From Spirochaetia bacterium (lineage in GTDB: Bacteria > Spirochaetota > Spirochaetia > Treponematales > Breznakiellaceae): a stretch of 15,793 nt of DNA. The first letter of the stretch is position 1; each line of letters starts with the position of its first letter. The stretch lies in contig BOAU01000047.1 in the NCBI GenBank assembly GCA_026002025.1, positions 1 through 15,793 of the forward strand, read 5' to 3'. The notes under the pieces were generated by a model. The model was not told the DNA's origin and did not search any database. It worked only from the letters and a program-made list of their open reading frames with translations. Shown one piece after another: positions 1 to 7,239 of the stretch. The position numbers and the translations under genes are program-made.

Positions 1-45
1 AACCGGTGTTATGATCCTGCTGGGACACCCGATCCTGCCTTTCAT
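1..45 (-). CDS. 5' end of an unidentified minus-strand gene (partial)
   Basis: Read on the minus strand, a GGAGG ribosome binding site (53-57) stands 7 nt before an ATG at 43-45. The frame then stays open for 15 codons (MKGRIGCPSRIITPV) to the window edge. The good start signal suggests a real gene leaving the window, but 15 residues do not identify it. The leader and the nearby inverted repeat (GGACACCCG at 23-31, CGGGTGTCC at 97-105) would fit the left end of an insertion sequence with its transposase start. That is a guess. Confidence 0.35.
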   Translation of the reverse strand, partial: MKGRIGCPSRIITPV

Positions 46-105
46 GGCATTTCCTCCGTGGTATTTGAGTCTTGGTAAACCCATTCTACCATGAGGCGGG
101 TGTCC
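23..105. repeat. 9-bp inverted repeat, possible insertion-sequence end
   Basis: GGACACCCG at 23-31 is matched by its reverse complement CGGGTGTCC at 97-105. The outer arm lies about 50 bp beyond the 3' end of the TPR gene, and the inner arm lies inside the partial minus-strand reading frame. An IS terminus near 105 is possible, but no target-site duplication or second end can be seen in the window. Chance remains a fair explanation. Confidence 0.25.
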
Positions 106-157
106 TATTTGTTTCTGAGTTTAGACATTATGCGTAGCAGCGATCGGGCAGCCGCGC

Positions 158-3100
158 CTATTCGGTAAGACGGGCGGATTGAGGGGAAAGCTCTTCCCAG
201 ATTGAGGGCTCAAGGACATCTGGGTCGATTTTGGGGTAGAGCATAGGTTCGTAACCCGGTTCGGGGTAGAGGGCGTTCCGGGAGTTGAGGAAGGCCAGGT
301 TTATGCCGGGGGTGGAGAAGCTTCCGGCGCCAAGGCGGACCATGGATTCGGGGTTGCGGGTAAGGGTGTCCCAGGCGCGGGCGGATTCGGTGTAGAGGCC
401 CAGGGCGCGGGAACGGTAGCGGTCTAGGACACGGGGCTGGACATTGCCCTGGCTCCGGCTGATGGCTTCCAGGGTGACCCCCATGTTGTTCCGGGCGATC
501 ATGAGACGTTCCGCCAGATCGATGTATTCGGGGCGATCGTTGGGCATAAGCATGGGCAGCCGGGACCTCTCGCCCTCAAGGATGTCCAGGAGGCGGTTGT
601 AATAGCCCTGGGCGGCGAAATAATCGCCCCGCTGATAGGCAACGTTCCCCAGGGCCAGGAGGATGCGCCGGTTCAGGGGCAGTTCCGATGAGGCGGCGAA
701 GAACCGTTCCAGGGCCTCCGGCCACTGCTCCATACGGTAATAGGCGTTTCCCATCCGGTACTGGATTTCCGGGGGGGCCCAGCCGTTCCGCTCTGAGCGC
801 AGGTAATATTGCAGGGCCCGTTCCATGTCCCCGATCTTGGTAAAGTATTCGAGATCACCCAGGTCCGCGTAGAGTTTGCCGAAATCCGGGGATGGATTAA
901 GGAGCCGCCGGCTAAGTCCGTCTTCGTAAAGACCGATGCCTTTGACAAGCTGTTCTTCGGCGTCAAAGAACCTTCGCTGGCCGGTAAGGATGCCGGCATA
1001 GCGCTGCTGGGCAGCGATCCGGTAGGCCAGACGCTTGATTGATTCTTCACGGGCCGCATCAAAGGCGCGGATGGCGGTTTCCAGGGCGTCCTGCTCTGCC
1101 GGAAGATTGCTCAGGCTGCGGTAGTACCGGGACAGGTGATAATGGCCTTCGGGCAGGGCGGGATCGGTCTTTACCGCCCGGAGCAGCACATCCCGGACAC
1201 CCTGAATCTGTTCAACATATTCATTGGGAACGCCCCGGACTTCCTCGGTCCGTTTATCCATCAGATAGCCCCCCAGTTCCGCCAGGGAATCGCCGCCTAT
1301 TTTCCGCGGATAACTCTTCAGGTCCGGCAGGGAATCGGGGCCCATTTTCAGCCTGGAGGTATACATAAAATAGGATTGCAGGGGCAGCACTTCCTTGAGG
1401 TTGTCGGTGCGGATAAAGTACTTCATCATCCGTTCCATCACGAGGTCGTACTGACCGGCCTTCAATTTCTGGTCCAGGAGCCGGGCATAGGCAAAACGGG
1501 CGTCCTCATACCGGTCGTAGTCAATTTCCCCCCAGGCAAGGGCGTTATCCCCCAGGGCCAGCAGGGCATCGTAATCATTTACTTCATAATCAAGGATATT
1601 CCGCCGCAGCAGGGAATCTGCCTTCTCGTAGTTTCTTAAATAGTAGGTTTCCAGATTGGCGTAATCCAGCACCCCCTTTTTGTCCCGGGGATAGAAATTC
1701 AAAAGTTCATCGTACTTTTCTTCCGCATAGCGGTACTGCCGCTCATCCCGGAAGGCTTCGGCGTATTTGTAGAACCAGTTTTTTACCCGGTGTATACCAA
1801 AGGCCTGGGTAAAGCGCTCGTTTGCCCGTTCGTATTCACCCTGCCCGATTCGCTCATAACCCAGTTTATAAATTGATTCAGCCCGCTGGGGTATATAGAT
1901 GAATTGATAAGCCAGATAGAAAACGGAAGCCGCCAGCACGGCGATCATCATAAAGATCCGGAAAACGGGCAAAAAATTATGAACAAAGATGTAGGCGAAA
2001 CTTGACTGTTCCGCCTCCAGTTCCGCGCCGGTCTTTTTCTCAAAACCTCTGGGGATGGCAATGGTCCGGCCAAGAATTTTTCCTGCCAGGGCGGCGGTTT
2101 CCCGTGCCGGGGCGCCCCGGACCAGGAGCTTGACCAATTTTGACATTTGGCCCGGGTCAACCGCCTCTTCAACGATCAATTCCTCGCAGGCTACCCGTAA
2201 ATTAAGGGGATACCCCACAAGGGTCTTCTGCAGATTGGCCAGGTCCTCATCAGTGAGCAGGATCTCCTCAACATCATCGGATGCGGCAGGTCCGCTTTTT
2301 CCGGGAGCATCATCGAGCCCCGGCAGGGCAAATTCATCCAATTCGGATTTTCCGCCGGCAAGGCCGGCGGCGGCCCCGGCATCAAAATCCTCAGGCAGCT
2401 TATCGCCGCTGTTGAGGGGGGAACCTGCGCCTTCCGAGCCCGGTTGAGTATCGAGGGTAAATTCATCAAAGGAATCTGGGGGTAAATCCCCCACAAGCGG
2501 CTCCGAGCTTCCCGCATTCGGACCGAAACCGTCATCCCCGGCGGATTCCGGGAAATCTGTCCCCCCGCCGCCTGAGGCAAATTCATCAGGAATTGCCGCG
2601 GATACGGGGCCTTCGTCCGGGGGCTCCGCCGCATCCGTTTCAGCCGCAGGGGCCTCATCAGCGTCTGCGCCGGCGGAGTCATCCATCGGCAAACCCGTCT
2701 CGGCTTCGGTATTTTCCGGAGGAATTTCGGCAGATCCATCGGCGGTATTTTCCGGATCAAGAATGACGGGTGATTCGTCATCAGGAAGATCATTTAAGGC
2801 ATCGCTATCCAGCGATGCAGCGTCATCTACAATGTCCGGTGTGCTGGATTCCACATCTTCGGCAAAGCCGTTCAGCAGATCATCGGGGATGGCAAAGTCA
2901 CCGCTGTCTGTTTCGGGCTCATCATCCTCCGGCAATGCGGGATCAACCCCGGATTCTCCTGGGTCTTCCGATAGATCCGGCAAATCAATGTCTGGGTCCG
3001 GCGCGGTCAGGTCGTTGGGAATGGTGTCTAAAAAGGCGCTGAAGTCAAAATCCGCGTCCGTATCCGGGGGAATGATGTCGCTGCCATCCGCGTCTGAATC

Positions 3101-3283
3101 AGGGGCCGGGGCTTCAGCCGGGGACTCCGCAGGGGCCGGGCTATCGGCGGCCGGTTTCGGGGGCTGGTCAGTCGGGAGCGCAAAGTCCTCATAGGGTATA
3201 TTTTGGGCCGCAAGGGCGGCGGCTTCGCTGCCGATGTTGGCGAATGAGTCTTTAAATTCCTGAAGCGCACGCAATGACGGCAT
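158..3283 (-). CDS. Large inner-membrane TPR protein, possibly a periplasmic flagellar-collar component
   Basis: The product is 1041 aa. Residues 1-330 are an acidic, Pro/Ala/Asp-rich, probably disordered arm with recurring short blocks such as EDFALP, DEFTLD and DEFALP. A compact stretch (about 335-410) leads to one transmembrane segment at about 439-464, with no N-terminal signal peptide. From about 468 the chain is rich in aromatic TPR-like helices (for example YAEAFRDERQYRYAEEKYDE and MGNAYYRMEQWPEALERFF). The expected topology is an N-terminal arm in the cytoplasm and TPRs in the periplasm. This resembles spirochaetal flagellar-collar TPR proteins (Borrelia BB0326 type), where such proteins support the collar and stator; that assignment is family-level recall, not alignment. 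The start is the first ATG of the frame; upstream is only a 41-bp gap to a divergent gene. A general TPR assembly protein is the alternative. Confidence 0.8.
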   Translation of the reverse strand: MPSLRALQEFKDSFANIGSEAAALAAQNIPYEDFALPTDQPPKPAADSPAPAESPAEAPAPDSDADGSDIIPPDTDADFDFSAFLDTIPNDLTAPDPDIDLPDLSEDPGESGVDPALPEDDEPETDSGDFAIPDDLLNGFAEDVESSTPDIVDDAASLDSDALNDLPDDESPVILDPENTADGSAEIPPENTEAETGLPMDDSAGADADEAPAAETDAAEPPDEGPVSAAIPDEFASGGGGTDFPESAGDDGFGPNAGSSEPLVGDLPPDSFDEFTLDTQPGSEGAGSPLNSGDKLPEDFDAGAAAGLAGGKSELDEFALPGLDDAPGKSGPAASDDVEEILLTDEDLANLQKTLVGYPLNLRVACEELIVEEAVDPGQMSKLVKLLVRGAPARETAALAGKILGRTIAIPRGFEKKTGAELEAEQSSFAYIFVHNFLPVFRIFMMIAVLAASVFYLAYQFIYIPQRAESIYKLGYERIGQGEYERANERFTQAFGIHRVKNWFYKYAEAFRDERQYRYAEEKYDELLNFYPRDKKGVLDYANLETYYLRNYEKADSLLRRNILDYEVNDYDALLALGDNALAWGEIDYDRYEDARFAYARLLDQKLKAGQYDLVMERMMKYFIRTDNLKEVLPLQSYFMYTSRLKMGPDSLPDLKSYPRKIGGDSLAELGGYLMDKRTEEVRGVPNEYVEQIQGVRDVLLRAVKTDPALPEGHYHLSRYYRSLSNLPAEQDALETAIRAFDAAREESIKRLAYRIAAQQRYAGILTGQRRFFDAEEQLVKGIGLYEDGLSRRLLNPSPDFGKLYADLGDLEYFTKIGDMERALQYYLRSERNGWAPPEIQYRMGNAYYRMEQWPEALERFFAASSELPLNRRILLALGNVAYQRGDYFAAQGYYNRLLDILEGERSRLPMLMPNDRPEYIDLAERLMIARNNMGVTLEAISRSQGNVQPRVLDRYRSRALGLYTESARAWDTLTRNPESMVRLGAGSFSTPGINLAFLNSRNALYPEPGYEPMLYPKIDPDVLEPSIWEELSPQSARLTE

Positions 3284-3298
3284 ATTAAGATAATTAAG

Positions 3299-3310
3299 TA
3301 TCGGCCGATA
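3299..3310. promoter_or_regulatory. 12-bp perfect palindrome between divergent genes
   Basis: TATCGGCCGATA is a perfect palindrome in the 41-bp space between the TPR gene (minus) and the E-set protein gene (plus). The flanks are AT-rich. It could be an operator serving both divergent genes. No convincing -35/-10 pair was found in this short gap, so one or both promoters may overlap the coding regions. Confidence 0.35.
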
Positions 3311-3324
3311 ATTGGAAAGAGCTT

Positions 3325-4077
3325 ATGAAAACGATCACATTCTATGCTGCAATATTCCTTTTGGCGGCTGCCGGCTCAATAGGAGCGGCGGATATTGAAT
3401 CTTCTCAATTTATTGACCACATGAGAAGCCTCGGCAGCCCCGGCGCCCCTGAGCTCTACGAGGATTCGGTCATTTTCACCGCCCCCTCATCCCACCGCCG
3501 GGTGGGGATCGCCTTTGCCCACGAAGACTTCGGCAAGGTCCACTGGCTGCAGCAGTTTCTGGTTCCCCAGGACCCCCTGGGCGCCCCCATTCCCAGGGGC
3601 AAAAAAGTTCCCGATCCCTACATTGATTCGGGGCTTCGCTTTTTACTATACCCGATCCCGGAAAATTTCCCGGAACTGGAATACCGGATGGTGATTGACG
3701 GGCTCTGGACCACGGACCCCGCGAACCCCGCGAGCCGCAAGGACAGCCGCTCCGGCCTGGCCTATTCCGTGCTGTCCCTCCCTGTAAAGCCCCCGGCTCC
3801 CGGCCCCGCAGGCAGCCCCAGGGGCACTCTGAGCTTTTCCTTCAAGGGCCCCCCCGGCGAAACCGTCACCGTGGCGGGCAGCTTTAACAACTGGGACCCC
3901 TTCATGTACGAACTTGCCGAAAACCCCGCGGGGAACTATTCCCTCGTCATCCCGCTCCCGCCGGGAACCTACCAATACGTATTCTTCCACCGCGGCGAAC
4001 GCTACCTTGACCCCTACAACTTCCGCCGCGCCTATACCAAAGAAGGCGGGGCCGTGTCCGAAGCGGTGATAGAGTAA
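3325..4077 (+). CDS. Secreted protein with tandem E-set / glycogen-binding (CBM48-like) domains
   Basis: The 250-aa product begins with a signal peptide (MKTITFYAAIFLLAAAGSIGA, predicted cut near residue 21-22, no lipobox Cys). The C-terminal part (about 166-250) has the hallmarks of the AMPK-beta/isoamylase early-set fold: VTVAGSFNNWDP, then GTYQYVFFHRGERYLDPYN. The middle part (about 45-140) appears to be a degenerate second copy, since it contains YRMVIDGLWTTDPANP, the equivalent end-of-domain signature. No catalytic domain is present, so the protein may bind a polysaccharide or act as a scaffold in the periplasm or outer envelope. GGAAAGA at 3314-3320 lies 4 nt before the ATG. The gene diverges from the TPR protein gene, so a shared envelope role is possible but unproven. 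Confidence 0.75.
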   Translation: MKTITFYAAIFLLAAAGSIGAADIESSQFIDHMRSLGSPGAPELYEDSVIFTAPSSHRRVGIAFAHEDFGKVHWLQQFLVPQDPLGAPIPRGKKVPDPYIDSGLRFLLYPIPENFPELEYRMVIDGLWTTDPANPASRKDSRSGLAYSVLSLPVKPPAPGPAGSPRGTLSFSFKGPPGETVTVAGSFNNWDPFMYELAENPAGNYSLVIPLPPGTYQYVFFHRGERYLDPYNFRRAYTKEGGAVSEAVIE

Positions 4078-4110
4078 ACTTGCCATGCCGCCAAAATTTC
4101 GGTAATCTAA

Positions 4111-4143
4111 TAATCCGATAATGTTTGATATTTGTACGGATTA
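4111..4143. promoter_or_regulatory. 7-bp inverted repeat upstream of the GntR operator
   Basis: TAATCCG (4111-4117) and CGGATTA (4137-4143) are perfect inverted arms 19 nt apart, immediately before and touching the first GntR-type operator. This may be an additional regulator site or a stem-loop ending transcription from the E-set gene. There is no T-run after it, so it is not a clear intrinsic terminator. Confidence 0.3.
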
Positions 4144-4196
4144 AATGTCAACATTTTAATTATAAAGTTGACAATTAACATATAGTATATTAATAT
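4143..4196 (+). promoter_or_regulatory. Operator-promoter of the GntR regulator gene (copy 1)
   Basis: A palindrome AAATGT-CA-ACATTT (4143-4156) is followed, 22 nt from its TGTCAA core, by TTGACA (4168-4173), which is both the inverted match to TGTCAA and a consensus -35 box. Exactly 17 nt further is TAATAT (4191-4196), a good -10 box. The same arrangement recurs at 4902-4956. The TTGACA lies inside a second imperfect dyad (GTTGACAATTAAC), so a bound repressor would cover the -35 element. The predicted transcription start is at about 4203, the A of the ATG of the regulator gene. Confidence 0.7.
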
Positions 4197-4202
4197 TCTT
4201 TA

Positions 4203-4886
4203 ATGCCCCTTTTAGACAGCATTCTTGTTCATTCCCCAACATCTCTGGACGTATTGGTATCCCTGCGCAAGGATATCCTTACGGGCAAACTCAAAACCGG
4301 CATTCATTTAAAAAAGATGGATCTGGCAACCCAGTTCGATGTCAGCCGGGGTTCGGTTTCCCAGGCCCTGTACAAGCTCGAAATGGAAGGATTGATAGAA
4401 AGTGAAGGAAAGGGCCGGGCCCGGGTGCTGGGTATCACCGAAAAAGATGTGATTGATATGTTTGATATCCGGCTGATCCTGGAAAAAAGGGCCGTGGAAA
4501 TCCTGGCGGCCAAGGAATATGTGGATTATACCCCCCTGATCCAGGTCATGAATTTGATGAAAAAAGAAAACGACAAGGGCGCCGGTGCTGATCCGGTGCT
4601 GATGGCGCAGCTTGGCTTTCATGTGCATGTAACCATGTTTCAAATGGCGGGCAACCGGGCCATTTTTCAGGCATGGAAAGGGGCCTCCGGCCTCATGCAG
4701 GAGATCGTCAATATTAACGGCGCCCATGTTCCCGCCGAGGAAACCTACCGGAAACACCGCATCCTCTGCGACTGTATCATTCAAAAATGGCCCAACTCGG
4801 TTCAGGTTATCGAAGAACACCTGATGGCCGGTTCCCGGAATGTCTATCTGGAAGCCCTGAACAATATCAAGCACAAGGAAGGATAA
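4203..4886 (+). CDS. GntR-family transcriptional regulator, FadR/FCD subfamily
   Basis: The 227-aa protein has an N-terminal winged helix (about 13-78; helix-turn-helix LATQFDVSRGSVSQAL near 41-56, then LYKLEMEGLIESEGKGRARV) and an all-helical FCD ligand domain (about 84-220). Candidate metal/ligand histidines are His140, His185 and His206. FCD regulators usually respond to sugar acids or other organic acids, which fits the dehydratase and oxidoreductase genes downstream. It probably represses its own gene and the rspA-SDR pair through the two matching operators. No Shine-Dalgarno sequence precedes the ATG, and the best promoter puts the transcript start at the ATG, so the mRNA may be leaderless. 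A downstream start would cut into the DNA-binding domain. Confidence 0.88.
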   Translation: MPLLDSILVHSPTSLDVLVSLRKDILTGKLKTGIHLKKMDLATQFDVSRGSVSQALYKLEMEGLIESEGKGRARVLGITEKDVIDMFDIRLILEKRAVEILAAKEYVDYTPLIQVMNLMKKENDKGAGADPVLMAQLGFHVHVTMFQMAGNRAIFQAWKGASGLMQEIVNINGAHVPAEETYRKHRILCDCIIQKWPNSVQVIEEHLMAGSRNVYLEALNNIKHKEG

Positions 4887-4901
4887 CCCATCCTTTCACA
4901 T

Positions 4902-4956
4902 AAAATGTCAACATTTTGAAAAAAGATTTGACATTTAACCGATCCTGTGTTTAAAT
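4902..4956 (+). promoter_or_regulatory. Operator-promoter of the dehydratase/SDR genes (copy 2)
   Basis: A palindrome AAAATGT-CA-ACATTTT (4902-4917) is followed by TTGACA (4928-4933), again 22 nt from the TGTCAA core, then 17 nt and TTAAAT (4951-4956) as a -10 box. The conserved blocks match copy 1 (AAATGTCAACATTTT, N10, TTGACAWTTAAC), while the 10 nt between them differ, as expected for selected binding sites rather than a recent duplication. It should drive the permease remnant, rspA-like and SDR genes. Confidence 0.7.
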
Positions 4957-4976
4957 ATCTTATAGATAGTAAATTG

Positions 4977-5120
4977 ATGTACCTGGACCAGTCGGCCTTT
5001 AAACAGTGGAATATCCTGATGACCGGCGCCATGTATTCGGTTATTCCGGTGATCATCATTTTTGTTTTCCTGCAAAAATTCTATATTCAAGGTTTAACCA
5101 GCGGAGCCATTAAAGGCTAA
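4977..5120 (+). pseudogene. C-terminal remnant of a MalG-type sugar ABC permease
   Basis: A 47-codon frame from ATG 4977 to TAA 5118-5120 encodes a clear CUT1 permease tail. It contains WNILMTGAMYSVIPVIIIF, the last transmembrane helix, and ends QKFYIQGLTSGAIKG, the usual end of MalG-like proteins. The rest of the gene (about 230 residues, including the EAA loop) is absent. The frame can be followed back to a GTG near 4947, inside the promoter, with no ribosome binding site. The simplest reading is a deletion that joined the promoter to the end of a lost transporter operon formerly upstream of the dehydratase gene. Translation would yield only a single membrane helix and is probably not functional. 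Confidence 0.75.
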
Positions 5121-5153
5121 GGAACATCCAACGAAGTTTCAAGGAGGAACGTT

Positions 5154-6356
5154 ATGTCAAACATTACCATCCGTAAGGTGCGGGCCATTTTAACGGCCCC
5201 GGTAGGGATCAACCTTATCATCGTCAAGGTGGAAACCTCGGAGCCGGGTCTCTACGGCCTGGGCTGCGCTACCTTTGCCTACCGGGAAAAGGCGGTAAAG
5301 AGCATGGTGGAAGATTACTTCGACCCCCTGCTCCACGGCCGGGATGCGGGGGACATTGAAGGGCTCTGGCAGCTCATGAACAACAATTCCTATTGGCGGA
5401 ACGGCCCGGTTACCAATAACGCTATTTCCGGGGTGGATATGGCGCTCTGGGACATCAAGGGCAAGCTGGCAAATATGCCTGTCTATGATCTGCTGGGAGG
5501 CCGGTCCCGTCCGGCCGCGGCGGTCTACCGCCACGCGGATGGAAAGACCCTGGAGGAAATTGCGGAAAATGTGCAGAAATTCCGGGAACAGAAAGTTCAG
5601 CATATCAGAATTCAATGGGGCGGTTACGGCGGCAAAACGGATGAACTGAATAAACCCGCAGGCGCCCCCGATGGAATCTATTATGATCCGAAACAGTATA
5701 TGCGGGATACATTAAAACTTTTTGACTATATCCGGAGCCACATGGGTTTTGAATTTGAACTGCTCCACGACACCCACGAACGGGTAACCCCGGTTGACGC
5801 GGTGCGCCTGGCCAAGGAGCTTGAGCCCTACAAACTCTTTTTCCTGGAGGACATCCTTTCCCCGGAACAGGGTGAATGGTTCAGGATGGTCCGCAGCCAA
5901 AGCGCCACCCCCATTGCCAACGGGGAACTGTACAATAACCCCAAGGAATGGGACTTTTTGATCACCAACCGGCTCATTGATTTTATCAGGGTGCACATCA
6001 GCCAGATTGGGGGCATTACCCCTGCGCGCAAACTGGCGATCTTCTGCGAACAGTTCGGCATCCGCACCGCCTGGCACGGCCCCGGGGACGTTTCCCCGGT
6101 GGGACACGCTGCCAACATCCATCTGGATCTGGTCTGCCACAACTTCGGCATCCAGGAATGGAGCGGCATCAGGGAACTCTCCCAGGAAGTATTCCCCGGC
6201 AGCCCGGAACTGCGGGACGGTTATGTATATGCCAACGACAAGCCCGGCCTCGGCATCGACATCAACGAGGAACTGGCCGCCAAGTATCCCTGCAAGACCG
6301 AAGCTACCCGTTGGACCCAGACCCGTATTCCCGACGGGACTATTAATACACCATAA
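5154..6356 (+). CDS. rspA: Mannonate-dehydratase-like enzyme of the enolase superfamily (RspA/ManD group)
   Basis: The 400-aa protein has the full two-domain enolase fold: capping domain (about 1-120, with WRNGPVTNNAISGVDMALWD) and barrel. Visible metal and catalytic residues are Asp206 and His208 (LLHDTHERVTP), Glu232 (FFLEDILSPE), Glu258 (PIANGELYN) and His308 (WHGPGDVSP). ManD enzymes dehydrate D-mannonate or related sugar acids to 2-keto-3-deoxy-gluconate; RspA is the common annotation. Arg152 (IRIQ) matches the catalytic-loop Arg. The Tyr normally about 12 residues later in a KTTYG-like loop seems replaced (KTDEL), leaving Tyr158 as the only nearby Tyr, so substrate or activity may differ. 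AAGGAGG (5141-5147) sits 6 nt before the ATG. The stop codon overlaps the ribosome binding site of the SDR gene. Confidence 0.85.
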   Translation: MSNITIRKVRAILTAPVGINLIIVKVETSEPGLYGLGCATFAYREKAVKSMVEDYFDPLLHGRDAGDIEGLWQLMNNNSYWRNGPVTNNAISGVDMALWDIKGKLANMPVYDLLGGRSRPAAAVYRHADGKTLEEIAENVQKFREQKVQHIRIQWGGYGGKTDELNKPAGAPDGIYYDPKQYMRDTLKLFDYIRSHMGFEFELLHDTHERVTPVDAVRLAKELEPYKLFFLEDILSPEQGEWFRMVRSQSATPIANGELYNNPKEWDFLITNRLIDFIRVHISQIGGITPARKLAIFCEQFGIRTAWHGPGDVSPVGHAANIHLDLVCHNFGIQEWSGIRELSQEVFPGSPELRDGYVYANDKPGLGIDINEELAAKYPCKTEATRWTQTRIPDGTINTP

Positions 6357-6366
6357 GGAGAGTAAA

Positions 6367-7122
6367 ATGAGCAAAAATGCATTTGTTACCGGCGGCAGCC
6401 GGGGCATCGGCGCAGGGATTGTCCAGGTTTTATCAGAATCGGGCTATGACATTGCCTTTACCTATCACGAAAAGAAAGATGAGGCCGAGGTTCTGCAAAA
6501 AGAAGTCCAGGCAAAGGGCCGCCGCTGTTTCTTTTATCAGGCAACCCTCCAGGAGCCCGATGTTCCCACCGCGGTTACCAACCAGGCAATAAAGGATCTG
6601 GGGGGCATCGACCTTTTGGTATGCAACGCCGGCCTGACCCGCCACAACGATCTTATCAATCTGGACCCCGCCCTGATAGAATTTGTGTTCGGCCTGAATT
6701 TCCGGTCCTATATCCTCTGCTCCAAGGCGGCGGCCAATGACATGGTTGCGCGGAAAGTGCCGGGGAACATTATCTTTATCACCTCCACCCGGGGTATTCG
6801 GGCCTATCCCGAAGACGCCCTTTACGGGGGCTTCAAGGCCGCCCTGAACCGGGCCGCGGAATCCATCGCCCTGGATGTGGCCAAATACCATATCCGGGTC
6901 AACTGCGTTGCGCCGGGGGCCACCGCGGTCCGGGGCAACTACACCCCGGAAGAACTTTCCGCTGGAACCTTTGCGCCCCGCATTCCCTTGGGACGGAGGG
7001 GTACCCCCCGTGAAGTAGGCTATCTGGTGCGCTACATCGCCTCCGACGAAGCCGACTATATGACCGGCAATACGATCAAGCTGGACGGTGGACTTATTCT
7101 GCCGGGGATGCCCGAAAGGTAG
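6367..7122 (+). CDS. Short-chain dehydrogenase/reductase (SDR), probably sugar-acid oxidoreductase
   Basis: The 251-aa protein is a classical SDR: cofactor motif TGGSRGIG (8-15), NAG (87-89), Asn111, and catalytic Ser140, Tyr153, Lys157 in the correct S-x12-Y-x3-K spacing. The C-terminus DYMTGNTIKLDGG is typical. AGGAG (6356-6360) overlaps the stop codon of the dehydratase gene and lies 6 nt before this ATG, so the two are one operon. Paired with a ManD-like enzyme it may interconvert a keto-uronate and an aldonate, in the role of a fructuronate/mannonate oxidoreductase. Many SDRs carry FabG-like annotations, and substrate cannot be read from the sequence. The frame is open far upstream inside the dehydratase gene, but the ribosome binding site and conserved N-terminus fix this start. 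Confidence 0.88.
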   Translation: MSKNAFVTGGSRGIGAGIVQVLSESGYDIAFTYHEKKDEAEVLQKEVQAKGRRCFFYQATLQEPDVPTAVTNQAIKDLGGIDLLVCNAGLTRHNDLINLDPALIEFVFGLNFRSYILCSKAAANDMVARKVPGNIIFITSTRGIRAYPEDALYGGFKAALNRAAESIALDVAKYHIRVNCVAPGATAVRGNYTPEELSAGTFAPRIPLGRRGTPREVGYLVRYIASDEADYMTGNTIKLDGGLILPGMPER

Positions 7123-7131
7123 GAAGGCCCA

Positions 7132-7174
7132 GCCCCCTGCAGCCGTGCCGCTCAGAGGCACGGCTGCAGGGGGC
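7132..7174. repeat. Perfect 18-bp-stem hairpin after the SDR gene
   Basis: GCCCCCTGCAGCCGTGCC (7132-7149) and its exact reverse complement (7157-7174) enclose a 7-nt loop. The element starts 9 bp after the SDR stop. It is very GC-rich and stable but has no T-run on either strand, so it is not a standard intrinsic terminator. It may stabilise the 3' end of the mRNA or be a dispersed palindromic (REP-like) unit. A diverged half copy, GCCCCTGCAGCCGTCCC, occurs at 10080-10096. Confidence 0.8.
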
Positions 7175-7239
7175 CTCTGCCTATATAGCAATACTATTAT
7201 TGTCTTCCACAACAAATTCTTTATGGTACGAAACTGCGC

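Noticed and set aside
673..3270. Several long open frames on both strands inside the TPR gene
   Set aside because: They overlap the 1041-codon gene entirely, lack family signatures and arise from its GC-rich, low-complexity coding sequence.
5977..6366. N-terminal extension of the SDR protein by 130 codons into the dehydratase gene
   Set aside because: The added sequence has no family similarity, and a strong AGGAG site marks the ATG at 6367 where the Rossmann fold begins.
7132..7174. Intrinsic terminator for the SDR operon
   Set aside because: The stem is perfect but no T-run follows on either strand; reported as a hairpin repeat instead.
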